Positions 21,545-31,300 of a DNA stretch of 64,000 bases are shown here, in pieces. Under the pieces are notes generated by a model. The model searched no databases. It was not told where the DNA came from and was given only the letters and a program-made list of their open reading frames with translations. Numbering within the stretch: position 1 is the stretch's first letter; each line of letters starts with the position of its first letter. The position numbers were made by a program, and so were the translations under genes. Source of the stretch: Avedoeria sp964651245 (GTDB taxonomy: Bacteria; Chloroflexota; Anaerolineae; Epilineales; Epilineaceae); NCBI GenBank assembly GCA_964651245.1, contig CAZYVI010000003.1:62001-126000 (forward strand), written 5' to 3'.

Positions 21545-24500
21545 ATGACCGGCGACCGCCCCGAGCCCGCCGCCATGCGATCGACCGCGCCCCCCGCGGC
21601 GGGCCCGAGGCCCGACGGCCCGCTGTCGTTCGGCACGGTGGTCGCCGAGGAGTCGCGCTACCTCGAGCTGGCCGACGACACGCCGCGGGCCGCGCTCTGC
21701 CTGTCCGGAGGCGGCATCCGCAGCGCCGCGTTCGCGATGGGCGTCGTGACCGGGCTGGCGCGCGCCGGCGTGCTCGACGCCTTCCACTACCTCTCGACGG
21801 TGTCGGGCGGCGGCTACACCGGCAGCTGGCTCTCGGCCTGGTTCCAGCGCGCCCGCGGGCGGCGGCCGGTCCTCGACGCGCTGCGCCAGGCCGCGATTGC
21901 GACGCCGGCCGAGCCGCCGACCCGGGCGCGCGGCCCGCGCCCGGCGCCCGACCGCGACACCGAGCCGGCCGCGGTGCGCCACGTGCGCGCCTACTGCAGC
22001 TACCTCAGCCCGCGCTACGGCCTGATGTCGGCCGACGCCTGGACGGTGCTCGGGACCTACGTGCGCAACCTCGTGATCACCGCCGTCGTCCTGGTGCCGC
22101 TCATCGCGGCGGTGCTGCTGCTGCCGGTGGTCAACGCCGCGTTCGTCCTGGCGCTGCACCGCTGCCTCGGGCCGAGCGACGGGGCCGCGCGATGCGGGCC
22201 GCTCACGGCCGACGCCGTCAGCGTGGGCCTCTACACCGTCAGCGGCGTGCTGAGCGCCGTCGCCATCGCGGCGCTGCGGGTGCAGCGCGAAAACCGCCGG
22301 CTGCGGGCGACGGTCGGCGGCGGCGACGACGTCGGCGATGAGGGCCCGGCGGCGACACCCGGCGGTCGTCCTCGCTCGCGGCGCCCGATCCTGGCCCTGG
22401 TGGACGGCGGCGACGTCGACCTCGTCCTGTTCTTCGTGTTGCCGTTCGTCGTCGCGGCGCTCCTGCTCGTCGGCCGGCTCATGACGCTCGACCCATGGGC
22501 TCCGGTGAGCGACGCCGTCGTCACCCTGGCGGCGTGGGGCGGGGCGGTCCACTTCGGCGGCTGGCTGCTGGGCGGGCTGGGCCTGCGGATGGCCGGCCTT
22601 GCGCCGATCGGCGCACGGTGGCGGCTGAGGCTGGGCGAGGTGGTCGCCGTCGTCGTCACCGGCGCGATCGGCGGCGTCGCCTGCCTCTACCTGGCGCGGC
22701 GCTTGCTCGGTGCGCCGCTGGCCGATCTCGAGCTGCCGCTCGCCTTCACGCAAGCGATGTTCGGCGCGCCGCTGCTCATGCTGGCCGGGTTGATCGCCGC
22801 GACGGTCTTCGTCGGCGCGGCCAGCCTCTTCTCGAGCGACGACGACCGCGAGTTCTGGGCGCGCGCCGGATCGTGGTTCCTGATGGCGATCGCGGCGCTG
22901 CTGGCGCTCCATGCCATCGCCCTGGTCGGGCCGTTGCTCGTCGCGCGGCTCCGCCATCTGCCGGTCGGCACGATCCTGACCGCCTGGGGGGTGGTGAGCG
23001 GCGGCCTGACGGCGCTGGCGGGCTTCTCGCCCAGCGGCGGTCGCCGCGATCCGGCGGCCGGCGAGTCGTCCCGTTCGAAGGCCGCGTTCGACGTGCTGGC
23101 GGCGGTCGCCGCGCCGCTGTTCTTGCTCCAGGTGCTCGTCGTCGTCGCGGTCGCCAATGCCTATGCCGTCGAGCACTTCGCCGCCTTGTCGTCGTGGCCG
23201 CGCCTCATCGCCGCCGTCGTCGGCCTGGCCGCCTTTGCGCTGCTCATCGGCCGCTTGGTGAAGCTCGACGCGTTCAGCTTACACGCCTTCTACCGCAACC
23301 GGTTGGTCCGCACCTTCCTGGGCGCGTCGCGCGCCGACGACGCCGGCCGCCGTCCCGACGCCTTCACCGGCTTCGACCCCGACGACGACGTGCCGATGCG
23401 CGCGCTGGTGGCCGAGGGCGCGCCGGACGAGCCGCCGCGGCTGCTGCACGTCCTGAACCTGGCGCTGAACATCGGCCGCGGCGCGGCGCTGGCCGACCAG
23501 CACCGCAAGGCGATCCCGTTCACCGTGACCGGCCTCCACTGCGGCGCCGATCGGCTGGGCTACCGGCGCAGCGGGCCGGCGCCTGCAGGCATCGGGCCGG
23601 CATTCGACGCCGCCGGGCGCGACGACGACGATCCGACCCCCGCGCCAGGGCCGGCCAAGCGGCGGGCGGCGATGGAGGCGCGGGCCCGCCAGCTCCTCAA
23701 CTTCCGCCAGGAGGGCGACTTCTACGGCGGCCCCGAGCCGGGCCTGCTGCTCGGGACGGCGATGACGATCTCGGGCGCGGCGGCCAGCCCGAACATGGGC
23801 TACCACTCGTCGCCGGTCGTCACCTTCCTGCTGGCCCTGCTCAACGTCCGCCTCGGCCGCTGGCTCGGCAACCCCGGGCCGGCCGGCGAGGGCACGTTCC
23901 GCCTGTCGGGGCCGCGGGTGTCGTCGCTGCCGCTGATCCAGGAGGCGTTCCAGCTCACCGGCACCGACCGCCCGTTCGTCTTCCTGTCCGACGGCGGCCA
24001 CTTCGAGAACCTCGGGCTCTACGAGATGGTCCGCCGGCGCTGCCAGCTCATCGTCGTCGCCGACGCCTCGGCCGACCCGAAGTACCTCGGCGGCGACCTG
24101 GCGCGCGCCGTCCAGCTCGTCCGGCTCGACTTCGGCGTCCGGATCACGTTCCACGACCCGTCGCCGGCGCTGGCCGACCGCGCGGCGAGCGAGTCCATCG
24201 CCGGCCGCGGCCACCTCGACCTCGGGACGCCCGAGCCGGCGAACGCCGCGGCGCGTCCGCCGTGGCGGGCGCGGGTCGGCACGATCCACTACGCCGAGCG
24301 CTTCGACGGCGCCGGCGACGGCGTCGTGCTGGTCCTCAAGCCGGCCGTGTTCAGCGGCGACCCGGTGGACGTCCGCAACGAGCGCAACCGTTCGAAGCGC
24401 TTCCCCCACGAGTCGACCGCCAACCAGTGGTTCAGCGAGTCGCAGTTCGAGGCCTACCGCATGCTCGGCGAGCACACCGTGGCCTGCCTGTCGGCCGCCG

Positions 24501-24667
24501 GCGGCGCGCCCGACGTCGCCGCCGCCCGCGCCCAGGGCATGGCGCCGGCGAGGAGCGCCCATCTTGCGGCGTGGTTCGCCTCGGCCTGCCGCGGCGCGAT
24601 CGGCTGCGCCGACGGCGACGCCTCGCCCGTCGACGACGCGCTCACGGCGCTGGCGGCAGCGCGCTAG
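21545..24667 (+). CDS. Patatin-like phospholipase with a large membrane insert
   Basis: A 1040-residue predicted lipid acyl hydrolase. The oxyanion loop GGGIRS (55-60) and catalytic serine segment TVSGGGYTGSW (about 85-95) are N-terminal; the catalytic aspartate lies in FLSDGGHFENLG (about residue 815). In between, about residues 175-560 form roughly nine transmembrane helices, so one hydrolase domain is split by a membrane block. The ATG has AGGAG 7 nt upstream. The 3' end overlaps the convergent DUF3592 gene by 26 bp. Likely role is membrane phospholipid turnover; substrate and trigger are unknown. Confidence 0.85.
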   Translation: MTGDRPEPAAMRSTAPPAAGPRPDGPLSFGTVVAEESRYLELADDTPRAALCLSGGGIRSAAFAMGVVTGLARAGVLDAFHYLSTVSGGGYTGSWLSAWFQRARGRRPVLDALRQAAIATPAEPPTRARGPRPAPDRDTEPAAVRHVRAYCSYLSPRYGLMSADAWTVLGTYVRNLVITAVVLVPLIAAVLLLPVVNAAFVLALHRCLGPSDGAARCGPLTADAVSVGLYTVSGVLSAVAIAALRVQRENRRLRATVGGGDDVGDEGPAATPGGRPRSRRPILALVDGGDVDLVLFFVLPFVVAALLLVGRLMTLDPWAPVSDAVVTLAAWGGAVHFGGWLLGGLGLRMAGLAPIGARWRLRLGEVVAVVVTGAIGGVACLYLARRLLGAPLADLELPLAFTQAMFGAPLLMLAGLIAATVFVGAASLFSSDDDREFWARAGSWFLMAIAALLALHAIALVGPLLVARLRHLPVGTILTAWGVVSGGLTALAGFSPSGGRRDPAAGESSRSKAAFDVLAAVAAPLFLLQVLVVVAVANAYAVEHFAALSSWPRLIAAVVGLAAFALLIGRLVKLDAFSLHAFYRNRLVRTFLGASRADDAGRRPDAFTGFDPDDDVPMRALVAEGAPDEPPRLLHVLNLALNIGRGAALADQHRKAIPFTVTGLHCGADRLGYRRSGPAPAGIGPAFDAAGRDDDDPTPAPGPAKRRAAMEARARQLLNFRQEGDFYGGPEPGLLLGTAMTISGAAASPNMGYHSSPVVTFLLALLNVRLGRWLGNPGPAGEGTFRLSGPRVSSLPLIQEAFQLTGTDRPFVFLSDGGHFENLGLYEMVRRRCQLIVVADASADPKYLGGDLARAVQLVRLDFGVRITFHDPSPALADRAASESIAGRGHLDLGTPEPANAAARPPWRARVGTIHYAERFDGAGDGVVLVLKPAVFSGDPVDVRNERNRSKRFPHESTANQWFSESQFEAYRMLGEHTVACLSAAGGAPDVAAARAQGMAPARSAHLAAWFASACRGAIGCADGDASPVDDALTALAAAR

Positions 24668-25178
24668 GCGTCGGATCGTCGCGTCGGCGCCGCACGAACC
24701 CAACGGCGCAGTACGCTGCGGCTCCCAGCTGGACGGCGGTGATGCCGACGAGGCTCCACAGCAGCGCGGGGTCGATGCCCGGCACCAGACAGGCCCGCGC
24801 CGGCGCGTCGGGGTCGTAGAAGACGTCGATCGCGCTGCCCACCGGGTAGCTGGCGCGGACGCGGGCCAGGTGCTCCGCCGGGTCGCCGCGCTCGCGCACG
24901 TCGGCGAAGCCCACGCGCTCGGCCTCGTACGCCCGACCGCCCACGGTGTAGTCGTAGCCCACGTACGGGGCGTGGGTGTCGCCGCTCTTGGGGCCGTGGT
25001 AGTACACGAGGTCGCTCTCGCGCACGATGCCCTCGGTGCGTGGCCAGCGCCGGCTGCGGCCGCCATGCCAGACGTCGGCTCCGTAGAACGCCGCCACGAC
25101 GACGGCGGCGGCGGCGAACGCGACGGCCAGCGTCAGCCAGCCGTAGGGCGACATCCGGGTGGGCGGCGGGCCGGGCAT
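24642..25178 (-). CDS. DUF3592 membrane protein
   Basis: A 178-residue protein with an N-terminal helix (about 12-33), a soluble beta-rich middle and a C-terminal helix (about 138-163). The middle has the DUF3592 pattern: variable R-x-R-x-P-x-TEG, VGYDYTVGGRAYEAERV and the block IDVFYDPDAPARACLVPG. The family's function is unknown. The ATG at 25178 has GAGGAG 9 nt upstream; a second ATG at 25154 lacks a site. The Pro/Arg-rich stretch upstream is non-coding. Confidence 0.8.
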   Translation of the reverse strand: MPGPPPTRMSPYGWLTLAVAFAAAAVVVAAFYGADVWHGGRSRRWPRTEGIVRESDLVYYHGPKSGDTHAPYVGYDYTVGGRAYEAERVGFADVRERGDPAEHLARVRASYPVGSAIDVFYDPDAPARACLVPGIDPALLWSLVGITAVQLGAAAYCAVGFVRRRRDDPTPSALPPAP

Positions 25179-25299
25179 GTGGGGACGCTCCTCGTCTGGC
25201 GGCGCGGTGGGTTCGGTGACGGTCGGGCCCAAGCTCGGACCAGCGGGAGGACCGATCGCACCGCCGCCACCGGCCGGCCGTGCGGTGCGGGGCGACGTC

Positions 25300-28182
25300 C
25301 TACGGCCAGTCCACGTCCCCGAACGCCCGCCGCTGGACCACCGGCAGGTAGAGCACGCGGCCGCGGAACGGGTCGTCCGGCGTGGCGGTCGCGCCGGCGG
25401 GCGACGGGGTGAAGGTCGGCCATGGCGGCGGGTCGGTCGGGGTAGGCGTCGGGCTGATCGTCGGCCACAGCGGCGGGTCCGTCGGGGTGCCCGAGGACCG
25501 CGGCACGGGCGTGGCGCTCGGGCTGGCCGCGGGCGTCGCGGTCCGCCGCGCCGTCGGCGACGGACCGCCGGTGGGGGTGGCTTCGGACGGCGGCGACGGG
25601 CTGGCGGATGGCGTCGGCGCCCGCGTCGGCGTCCCCGGCTGCGGCGTCGCCGTGGCGGGCGACGCGCCCGGCGTGGGCGTGAGCGCCCCGGCGGTGCCGG
25701 TCGGCGCGGCGGTCGCGGTGCGGGTGGCCGTCGCGGTGCGGGTGGCGGTGCGGGTCGGCGTGGCCGTGCGGGACGCCGTCGCGCCGGCCGTGGGAGACGA
25801 TCCGGCGGTCGCGCCCGCCGTCGGCGAACCGCCCGGCGTGGGCGAGGGGCCGGCCGTGCCAGTGCGGGTCGGCGTCGGGGTGCGGGTGGCCGTGGCGGTC
25901 GGGCCGGGCGAGGCGTCGGGGTCGGGGGTGCCCACGACGACGATGAGGCGGCCGACCATCCCCAGCGCGCGGTGGTTGGCGAGGTTGCAGTAGTAGACGT
26001 AGGGCCCGCCCGACGCCGGCGACGTGAACCGCACCACGGCCGATTGGCCCTCGAACAGCACCGGCGCCTGGACAACCCGTCCGCCGTCGAGCTCCAGGAA
26101 GAACTCGTGCACGCCCGACTCGCTGCGGATCGTGAGCGCCACGGCGGTGCTGGCCGGGACGGCCACCTCGTCGGGCTGGAACGACAGCGACAGCGCCCGG
26201 ATCGTGTGCGACGTCGCCGGGACGATCGGCGTCGGCGTGGGGGTGCGGGTCGGGATCGGGGTGATCGTCGGCGTGGGCGTGACCGTCGGGGTCTCGGTGG
26301 CGGTCGGCGTCGCGGTCGGCGTGGGGGTCTCGGTCGGCGTCGGCGTCGTCGAGGCCGTCGGCGTCGTCGACGGCGTGGGGGTGATCGTCGGCGTCGGGGT
26401 GATGGACGGCGTCGGGGTGACGGTCGGCGTCGGGGTGACGGTCGGCGTCGGGGTCGTCGTCCGGGTCGGCGTGACGGTCGGCGTCGACGACGGGGTCGGG
26501 GTGAGCGACGGGGTCGGCGTCGTCGACGGCGTGGCGGTCGGCGTCCGGGTGCGGGTGGTCGTCGGCGTCGGCGTGATCGTCGGCGTCGGCGACGGTGTGG
26601 GCGTCTCCGATGGCGTCGGGGTGGTGACGGGCGTCGGCGTGACGGTGGTGGTGCGGGTCGGCGACGGGGTCCGGGTGTCGGTCGGGGTGCGGGTGGCGGT
26701 CGGGGTGCGCGTGTCGGTGGCGGTCGGCGACGGCGTCGGCGTGAGGGTCGTCGTCGGGGTCAGGGTGGGCGTGCGGGTCAGGGTGGCGGTGCGCGTGGCG
26801 GTCGGGGTGCGCGACGGCGTGGGCGTGTGGCTGGGCGTCGGGGTGATGGTGGCGGTGCGGGTTGGGGTGATCGTCCGGGTCCGGGTCGGCGACGGGCCGG
26901 GCGTGGCCGTGCGCGTCGGCGTGGACGTCGGGGTGCGGGTGATCGTGGCCGTGCGCGTCGGCGTCGGGGTGAACGTGGGCGTCGGCGTGGGCGTGGCGGT
27001 GTCGGTCGGCGTCGACGACGGCGTCGGGGTGAAGCTGGGCGTCGGCGTGACGGTCGCCGACGGCGAGGCGGTGGGCGTGGCGGTGGCGGTGCGCGTCGGC
27101 GTGGCGGTGCGCGTGGGGGTGAGCGTCGGCGACGGCCCGGTCGTGGCGGTCGGCGTCGGCGTCGGCGACTGGATGGGCGGCGGCGGGTTGTAGCGGGCGA
27201 CGAGGTTGGGGCCGATGCCCCAGCCGACGTCCGGCGCGGCCAGGGCGACCGTGTGCAGTTGTGACGCCACCGGGTCGACGACGGGCGTCCAGGCCGTGCC
27301 GTCCCAGTGCAGCGTCAAGCCAGCGCCGCCGACCGTCCAGCCCTCGGTCGGCGAGGCCAGCCCGACGTCGGACACGTTGCCGGTGATCGGGCTGGCGACG
27401 GCCTGCCACGCCGTGCCGTTCCAGTGCCGGATCTCGCCGAAAATGCCGAACGCGGCGCCGAAGTCGTCGGCCACGACCGCCAGCGACGAGATCACCGGGT
27501 TGCCCACCACCGCCCAGGGCGACCAGGCGCCGGCCTGGAAGCGCAACATCGCGCCGTTGCTGTCGACGGCCCAGGCCGAGTTCTCGGACGCGGCGGCCAA
27601 GGCGTAGCCGTAGCCCGGGAACGCCACCGGCAGCCAGTCCGAGCCGTCCCAGCGATACGACCGCTCGCCACCCGCCACGCCCTCGTAGCCGATCGCCAGG
27701 CCGAAGTCGTCCTCGGGCAGCGTGATGGCCACGATCAACAGCGGGATGATGTCCTGCTCGACCTGCCAGCTGGTCCCGTTCCAGCGCAGCAGGAAGCCGC
27801 AGTTGCACGGGCTGCCCTGGTAGGTGGTGCGTCGCCAACCGGCCAGCCAGGCATTGTTGGCGTCGCGCACGTAGAAGTCGGTGAAGTACTGGCCGGAGTA
27901 GCCCGGGTTGCCGACGACGGACCAGGCGCCGGAGGTCCAGGCGTAGGTCAGATCGCCGGCGATGGCCCAGGCATGGTCGGCGTCGGCCACCGCGACGCGG
28001 CCGACGCCGGCCGGCGCGCTGTTGTCGGCCGCCCAGGCGCCGACGGCGGCCACCCGCCCCACGTCGGCCCGCACGCCGGCCGGCGGCGCGGCGCGGGCCA
28101 CGGCCAGCGCGGCCACGAGGCACGCGGCGGCGGCCGGCAGGGCGCGCCGACAGGGTGGGCAGTTCGAGCGACGCTCAGACAT
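25300..28182 (-). CDS. Secreted propeller / Thr-Pro / cupredoxin protein
   Basis: A 960-residue exported protein. After the signal peptide (about 1-33), residues 50-330 form a propeller of W-rich blades (WNGTSWQVEQD, WDGSDWLPVAF, WNGTAWQAVASP, WDGTAWTPVVDP), resembling YCF48-type repeats. Residues about 333-650 are almost wholly Thr-Pro-rich. A blue-copper cupredoxin follows (about 655-755) with a His-Cys-His-Met ligand set: H in GVHEFF, then C, H and M in YYCNLANHRALGM. A second Thr-Pro segment ends in the tail RGRVLYLPVVQRR. It is probably a cell-surface electron-transfer or copper protein held away from the wall by the linker. The ATG at 28182 is the only start before the signal peptide. 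Confidence 0.8.
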   Translation of the reverse strand: MSERRSNCPPCRRALPAAAACLVAALAVARAAPPAGVRADVGRVAAVGAWAADNSAPAGVGRVAVADADHAWAIAGDLTYAWTSGAWSVVGNPGYSGQYFTDFYVRDANNAWLAGWRRTTYQGSPCNCGFLLRWNGTSWQVEQDIIPLLIVAITLPEDDFGLAIGYEGVAGGERSYRWDGSDWLPVAFPGYGYALAAASENSAWAVDSNGAMLRFQAGAWSPWAVVGNPVISSLAVVADDFGAAFGIFGEIRHWNGTAWQAVASPITGNVSDVGLASPTEGWTVGGAGLTLHWDGTAWTPVVDPVASQLHTVALAAPDVGWGIGPNLVARYNPPPPIQSPTPTPTATTGPSPTLTPTRTATPTRTATATPTASPSATVTPTPSFTPTPSSTPTDTATPTPTPTFTPTPTRTATITRTPTSTPTRTATPGPSPTRTRTITPTRTATITPTPSHTPTPSRTPTATRTATLTRTPTLTPTTTLTPTPSPTATDTRTPTATRTPTDTRTPSPTRTTTVTPTPVTTPTPSETPTPSPTPTITPTPTTTRTRTPTATPSTTPTPSLTPTPSSTPTVTPTRTTTPTPTVTPTPTVTPTPSITPTPTITPTPSTTPTASTTPTPTETPTPTATPTATETPTVTPTPTITPIPTRTPTPTPIVPATSHTIRALSLSFQPDEVAVPASTAVALTIRSESGVHEFFLELDGGRVVQAPVLFEGQSAVVRFTSPASGGPYVYYCNLANHRALGMVGRLIVVVGTPDPDASPGPTATATRTPTPTRTGTAGPSPTPGGSPTAGATAGSSPTAGATASRTATPTRTATRTATATRTATAAPTGTAGALTPTPGASPATATPQPGTPTRAPTPSASPSPPSEATPTGGPSPTARRTATPAASPSATPVPRSSGTPTDPPLWPTISPTPTPTDPPPWPTFTPSPAGATATPDDPFRGRVLYLPVVQRRAFGDVDWP
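26230..27180 (-). repeat. Degenerate coding array for Thr-Pro repeats
   Basis: About 950 bp of short GTCGGCGTGGGG-like units encode TPTPT/TRTAT runs inside the propeller/cupredoxin gene. The array also leaves long open frames on the opposite strand, which are not genes. Confidence 0.85.
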
Positions 28183-28340
28183 CGGGGCCGTTCTTGGGCC
28201 GGGCCGAAACGCGGGCCGACGCCGACGGGCGCACGCCCGTCCGTTCGGTTACGACGCCCCAGAGAGGCGCACGGACACGGGACGACAGTAGCCGGCCGTG
28301 GGCGGGGGCGCAAGCGGGGAGGGGCGTCCATGGTGGCCGC

Positions 28341-31300
28341 TCACCGCCCGCCCGCCGCCGCCAGCGGCACCGGCGGGAACGGCGTGCGGTCCGGCCGCGG
28401 TGTCGCCGTCGCCGAGGGCGCCACCGGCAGCGGCTTGTCGCACTTGCCCAGGCGGCCGGCGGCGAAGATCGCCTGCACCGCCGGTGCGTCGAGCGGGCGG
28501 TCGAACAGCTCGACCTCGTCGATCGCGCCCAGGAAGTCGCGCACCGGCTGGCCGCGGCCCAGGGACGGCTGCTGGGCGATGTGCAGCTGGGCGTCGGTGT
28601 CGAGCGGGCCGGTCAGCGCCGTCGTGTCGAAGGTGTGGACGAGCGCGCCGTTCAGGTAGAGCTGGCCGCCGCTGGGCGACCCGGGCCGGATGCTGGCCGC
28701 CACGAGCTGCCAGGCCTGGGTCGTCACCGACATCGGGGCCACCGCGTCGACGACGCCGCCGGCGGTGCTCCAGGTGAAGCCGAGCCGCCCGTTGACGACG
28801 TGGAACGACCAGCCCAGCGGGGCATCGGCCGGGGCGTAGCGCTTGGCGACGATCGGCCGCTGGCCGTCGACGGCGGTCGGCCGGATCCAGGCGTCGACCG
28901 CCAGGCCCGCCGCACCGCCGTCGAGCCCCGGCGCGTCGGCCACCCGGACGGCGCCGCCGTCGAACATCCGCCCCGCCGCCACCTGGGCCGGGTTCAGCAC
29001 CCCGGCCCCGCCGACGACGTCGCCGTGGTGCCCGCCGATTCCGTCGAACGCCGTCGCGCCCGCCAGCTCGTCGAGCGTCCACCACGCCGCCATCCCGGCC
29101 GGCCGCGGCGCGCAGCCGGGCGTGGGCGAGGGCGTCGCCGTCGGTGTGCGGGTAGGCGTCGGCGACACCGGGCGGGTCGTGGTCGGCGTCGCCGACGGAC
29201 CGTCCGTGGCGACGAGGCGGAAGGCCACGGTGCCGTCGGGATAGGGAGCGCCCGACGCCTGGGGCGGGCGATGGGCGTTGCGCAACGTCAGCACGTGCGT
29301 GCCGGCCGGCAGGACGAACGACGCCTTGCTGAACGCCGGGTGCGGCCAGGCGGCGTTCGGGTCGGCGGTGTAGGGCGGGTCGTGCGGCCCGCCGCCCGCG
29401 GCCGTCCAATCGGCCACCGCCGGCGTCGACCCGACGAGCTGGCCGTCGACGTAGACCTCGCTGCGGTCCGAGACGACGAAGAGGTCGGTCACGTCGATCC
29501 GGACCGGCACGGCCGACGTGTAGCGGTAGAGCGGCGCGAAGAACGCCCCGCCGGCCATGAGCTCGTCGAGCACCGTCCAGGCGCCGTCGACCGCGACGTC
29601 CGATTGCGCAACGCCCGTCACGACCAGCGACGACTGCGCCGACGGCCCTGCGGCCAGCGGCGGCAGCGTCGGGCGCGGCGGCAGGGCGCGCGGCGTCTCC
29701 GTCGGGCGCGGGGTGGCGGTGGGGCGCGACGTCTCGGTCGGGCGGCGGGTCGCCGTCGCGCGCGGCGTGGCCGTGGCGCTCGGCCGCGGCGTCGTCGACG
29801 CCGTCGTGATGCGCGGCGTACCGGTCGGCGTGGCCGTGATCCGGCCGGCGACGGCCACGACGACGACCGGCAGGTGGATCGTGGCGCCGCTGCGGCAGCC
29901 GCAGCGGAAGACGTCGCCGACGCGCTGGAGCTCGCACGGCGCGCCGGGCCGGTCCGGGCAGCTGCCGACGCAGCGCGGGGTACCCTCCCGGTCGACGACG
30001 AGCGTGCAGCCCGGATCGGGCGGCGGCAGGCAGGCGCAGGTCACGACCTCCCACGACGCCACGAGCTCGCCGCACGGGCAGTCCGACGCGCTCGTGGCCA
30101 CCGGGCCGGCGGCGCCGCAGCGCAGCACGGGCCGCACCGCCATCGGCTGGCACGTCACGGCGGCGCCGGCCGCGCCGGGGGTGCGCTCGCAGCCGCCCGC
30201 GACGCAGCCCCAGCCGTCGGGCGCCACGGCGCAGCGGGGGCGGTTGACGAAGTCGCGGCCGGTGAGGAGGTCGGTGCCGAGCGCGCCCACGGCCACGGCG
30301 TGCGCTGTCGGGGTCGAGACCTGGACGTAGCCGCCCGGCGCCGTCTCGGCCACGTTCGCGCTCGACGAGGCGGCCAGCCCGACGAGGCGGTAGAAGCCGT
30401 CGCCGTCCGTCGTCGTGCTGAGCGATCCCGCCGTGACCGTCACCCCGCCGTGGCCGACGTCGCCCGCCCCGTCGCCGTCGAGGTCGATCCAGACCCGGCC
30501 GCGGACCTCGCCGCGGCTCGGCGCGGGCGGGGCGACAGCAGCGCAACCCGCCGTCTTGCTGTCCGAGCCGCGGCCGCCGAAACGCGCGTCGCAGTTCTGA
30601 CAGCGGTCCAGCGTGTCGTCGCCGCGGTTGCCGAACAGCAGGTCGCAGCCGCTGCCGTCGGCGGCGCGGACCTGGTCGTTGCCGCGGTTGCCGAACAGCA
30701 GATCGGCGCCGTCGTGGCTGCCGAGCGTGTCGGCGCCGAGGTTGCCGAACACGAAGTCGACGCCGCCGCCGCCAGCGAGGGTGTCGTCGCCCGGGTTGCC
30801 GAAGAGGAAGTCGGTGCCCGGCCCGCCGCGCGCGACGTCGGCGTCGTGGTTGCCGAACAGGAGGTTCGTCCCGCCGCCGCCGAACAGCGTGTCGCGGCCG
30901 TGGTTGCCGAAGGCGATGTTCAGCCCCGCCCCGCCGACGATCACGTCGTCCGCCGCGCCGCCAAAGCCCAGGTAGAGCCCGCCGCCGCTCGCCAGGACGT
31001 CGTGGCCGCCGCCGCCGAACGCCAGCCCGAGTCCGGTGCCGCTCGTCACGCGGTCCTCGCCGGCGTTGCCGAACAGGAGGTTGAGGCCCGCGCCGGCGCC
31101 CAGGAGGTCGTGGTCGTCGTTGCCGAAGGCGACGCACAGCCCGGCCGCGCACGCCACGTCGTCGTCGTCGCGGTTGCCGAACAGGACCGCCAGCCCGGGG
31201 CCGGCGCGGACGACGTCGCGGCCGCGGTTGCCGAACGCCACCGCCAGGCCCGCGCCGGCCGCGACGTCGTCGTGGCCGCCGTTGCCGAAGAGGACGGACA

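Noticed and set aside
26230..27180. CRISPR-like or satellite-like repeat array
   Set aside because: Units are short, irregular and in frame; they encode the Thr-Pro linker of a secreted protein. No spacers of even length and no cas genes.
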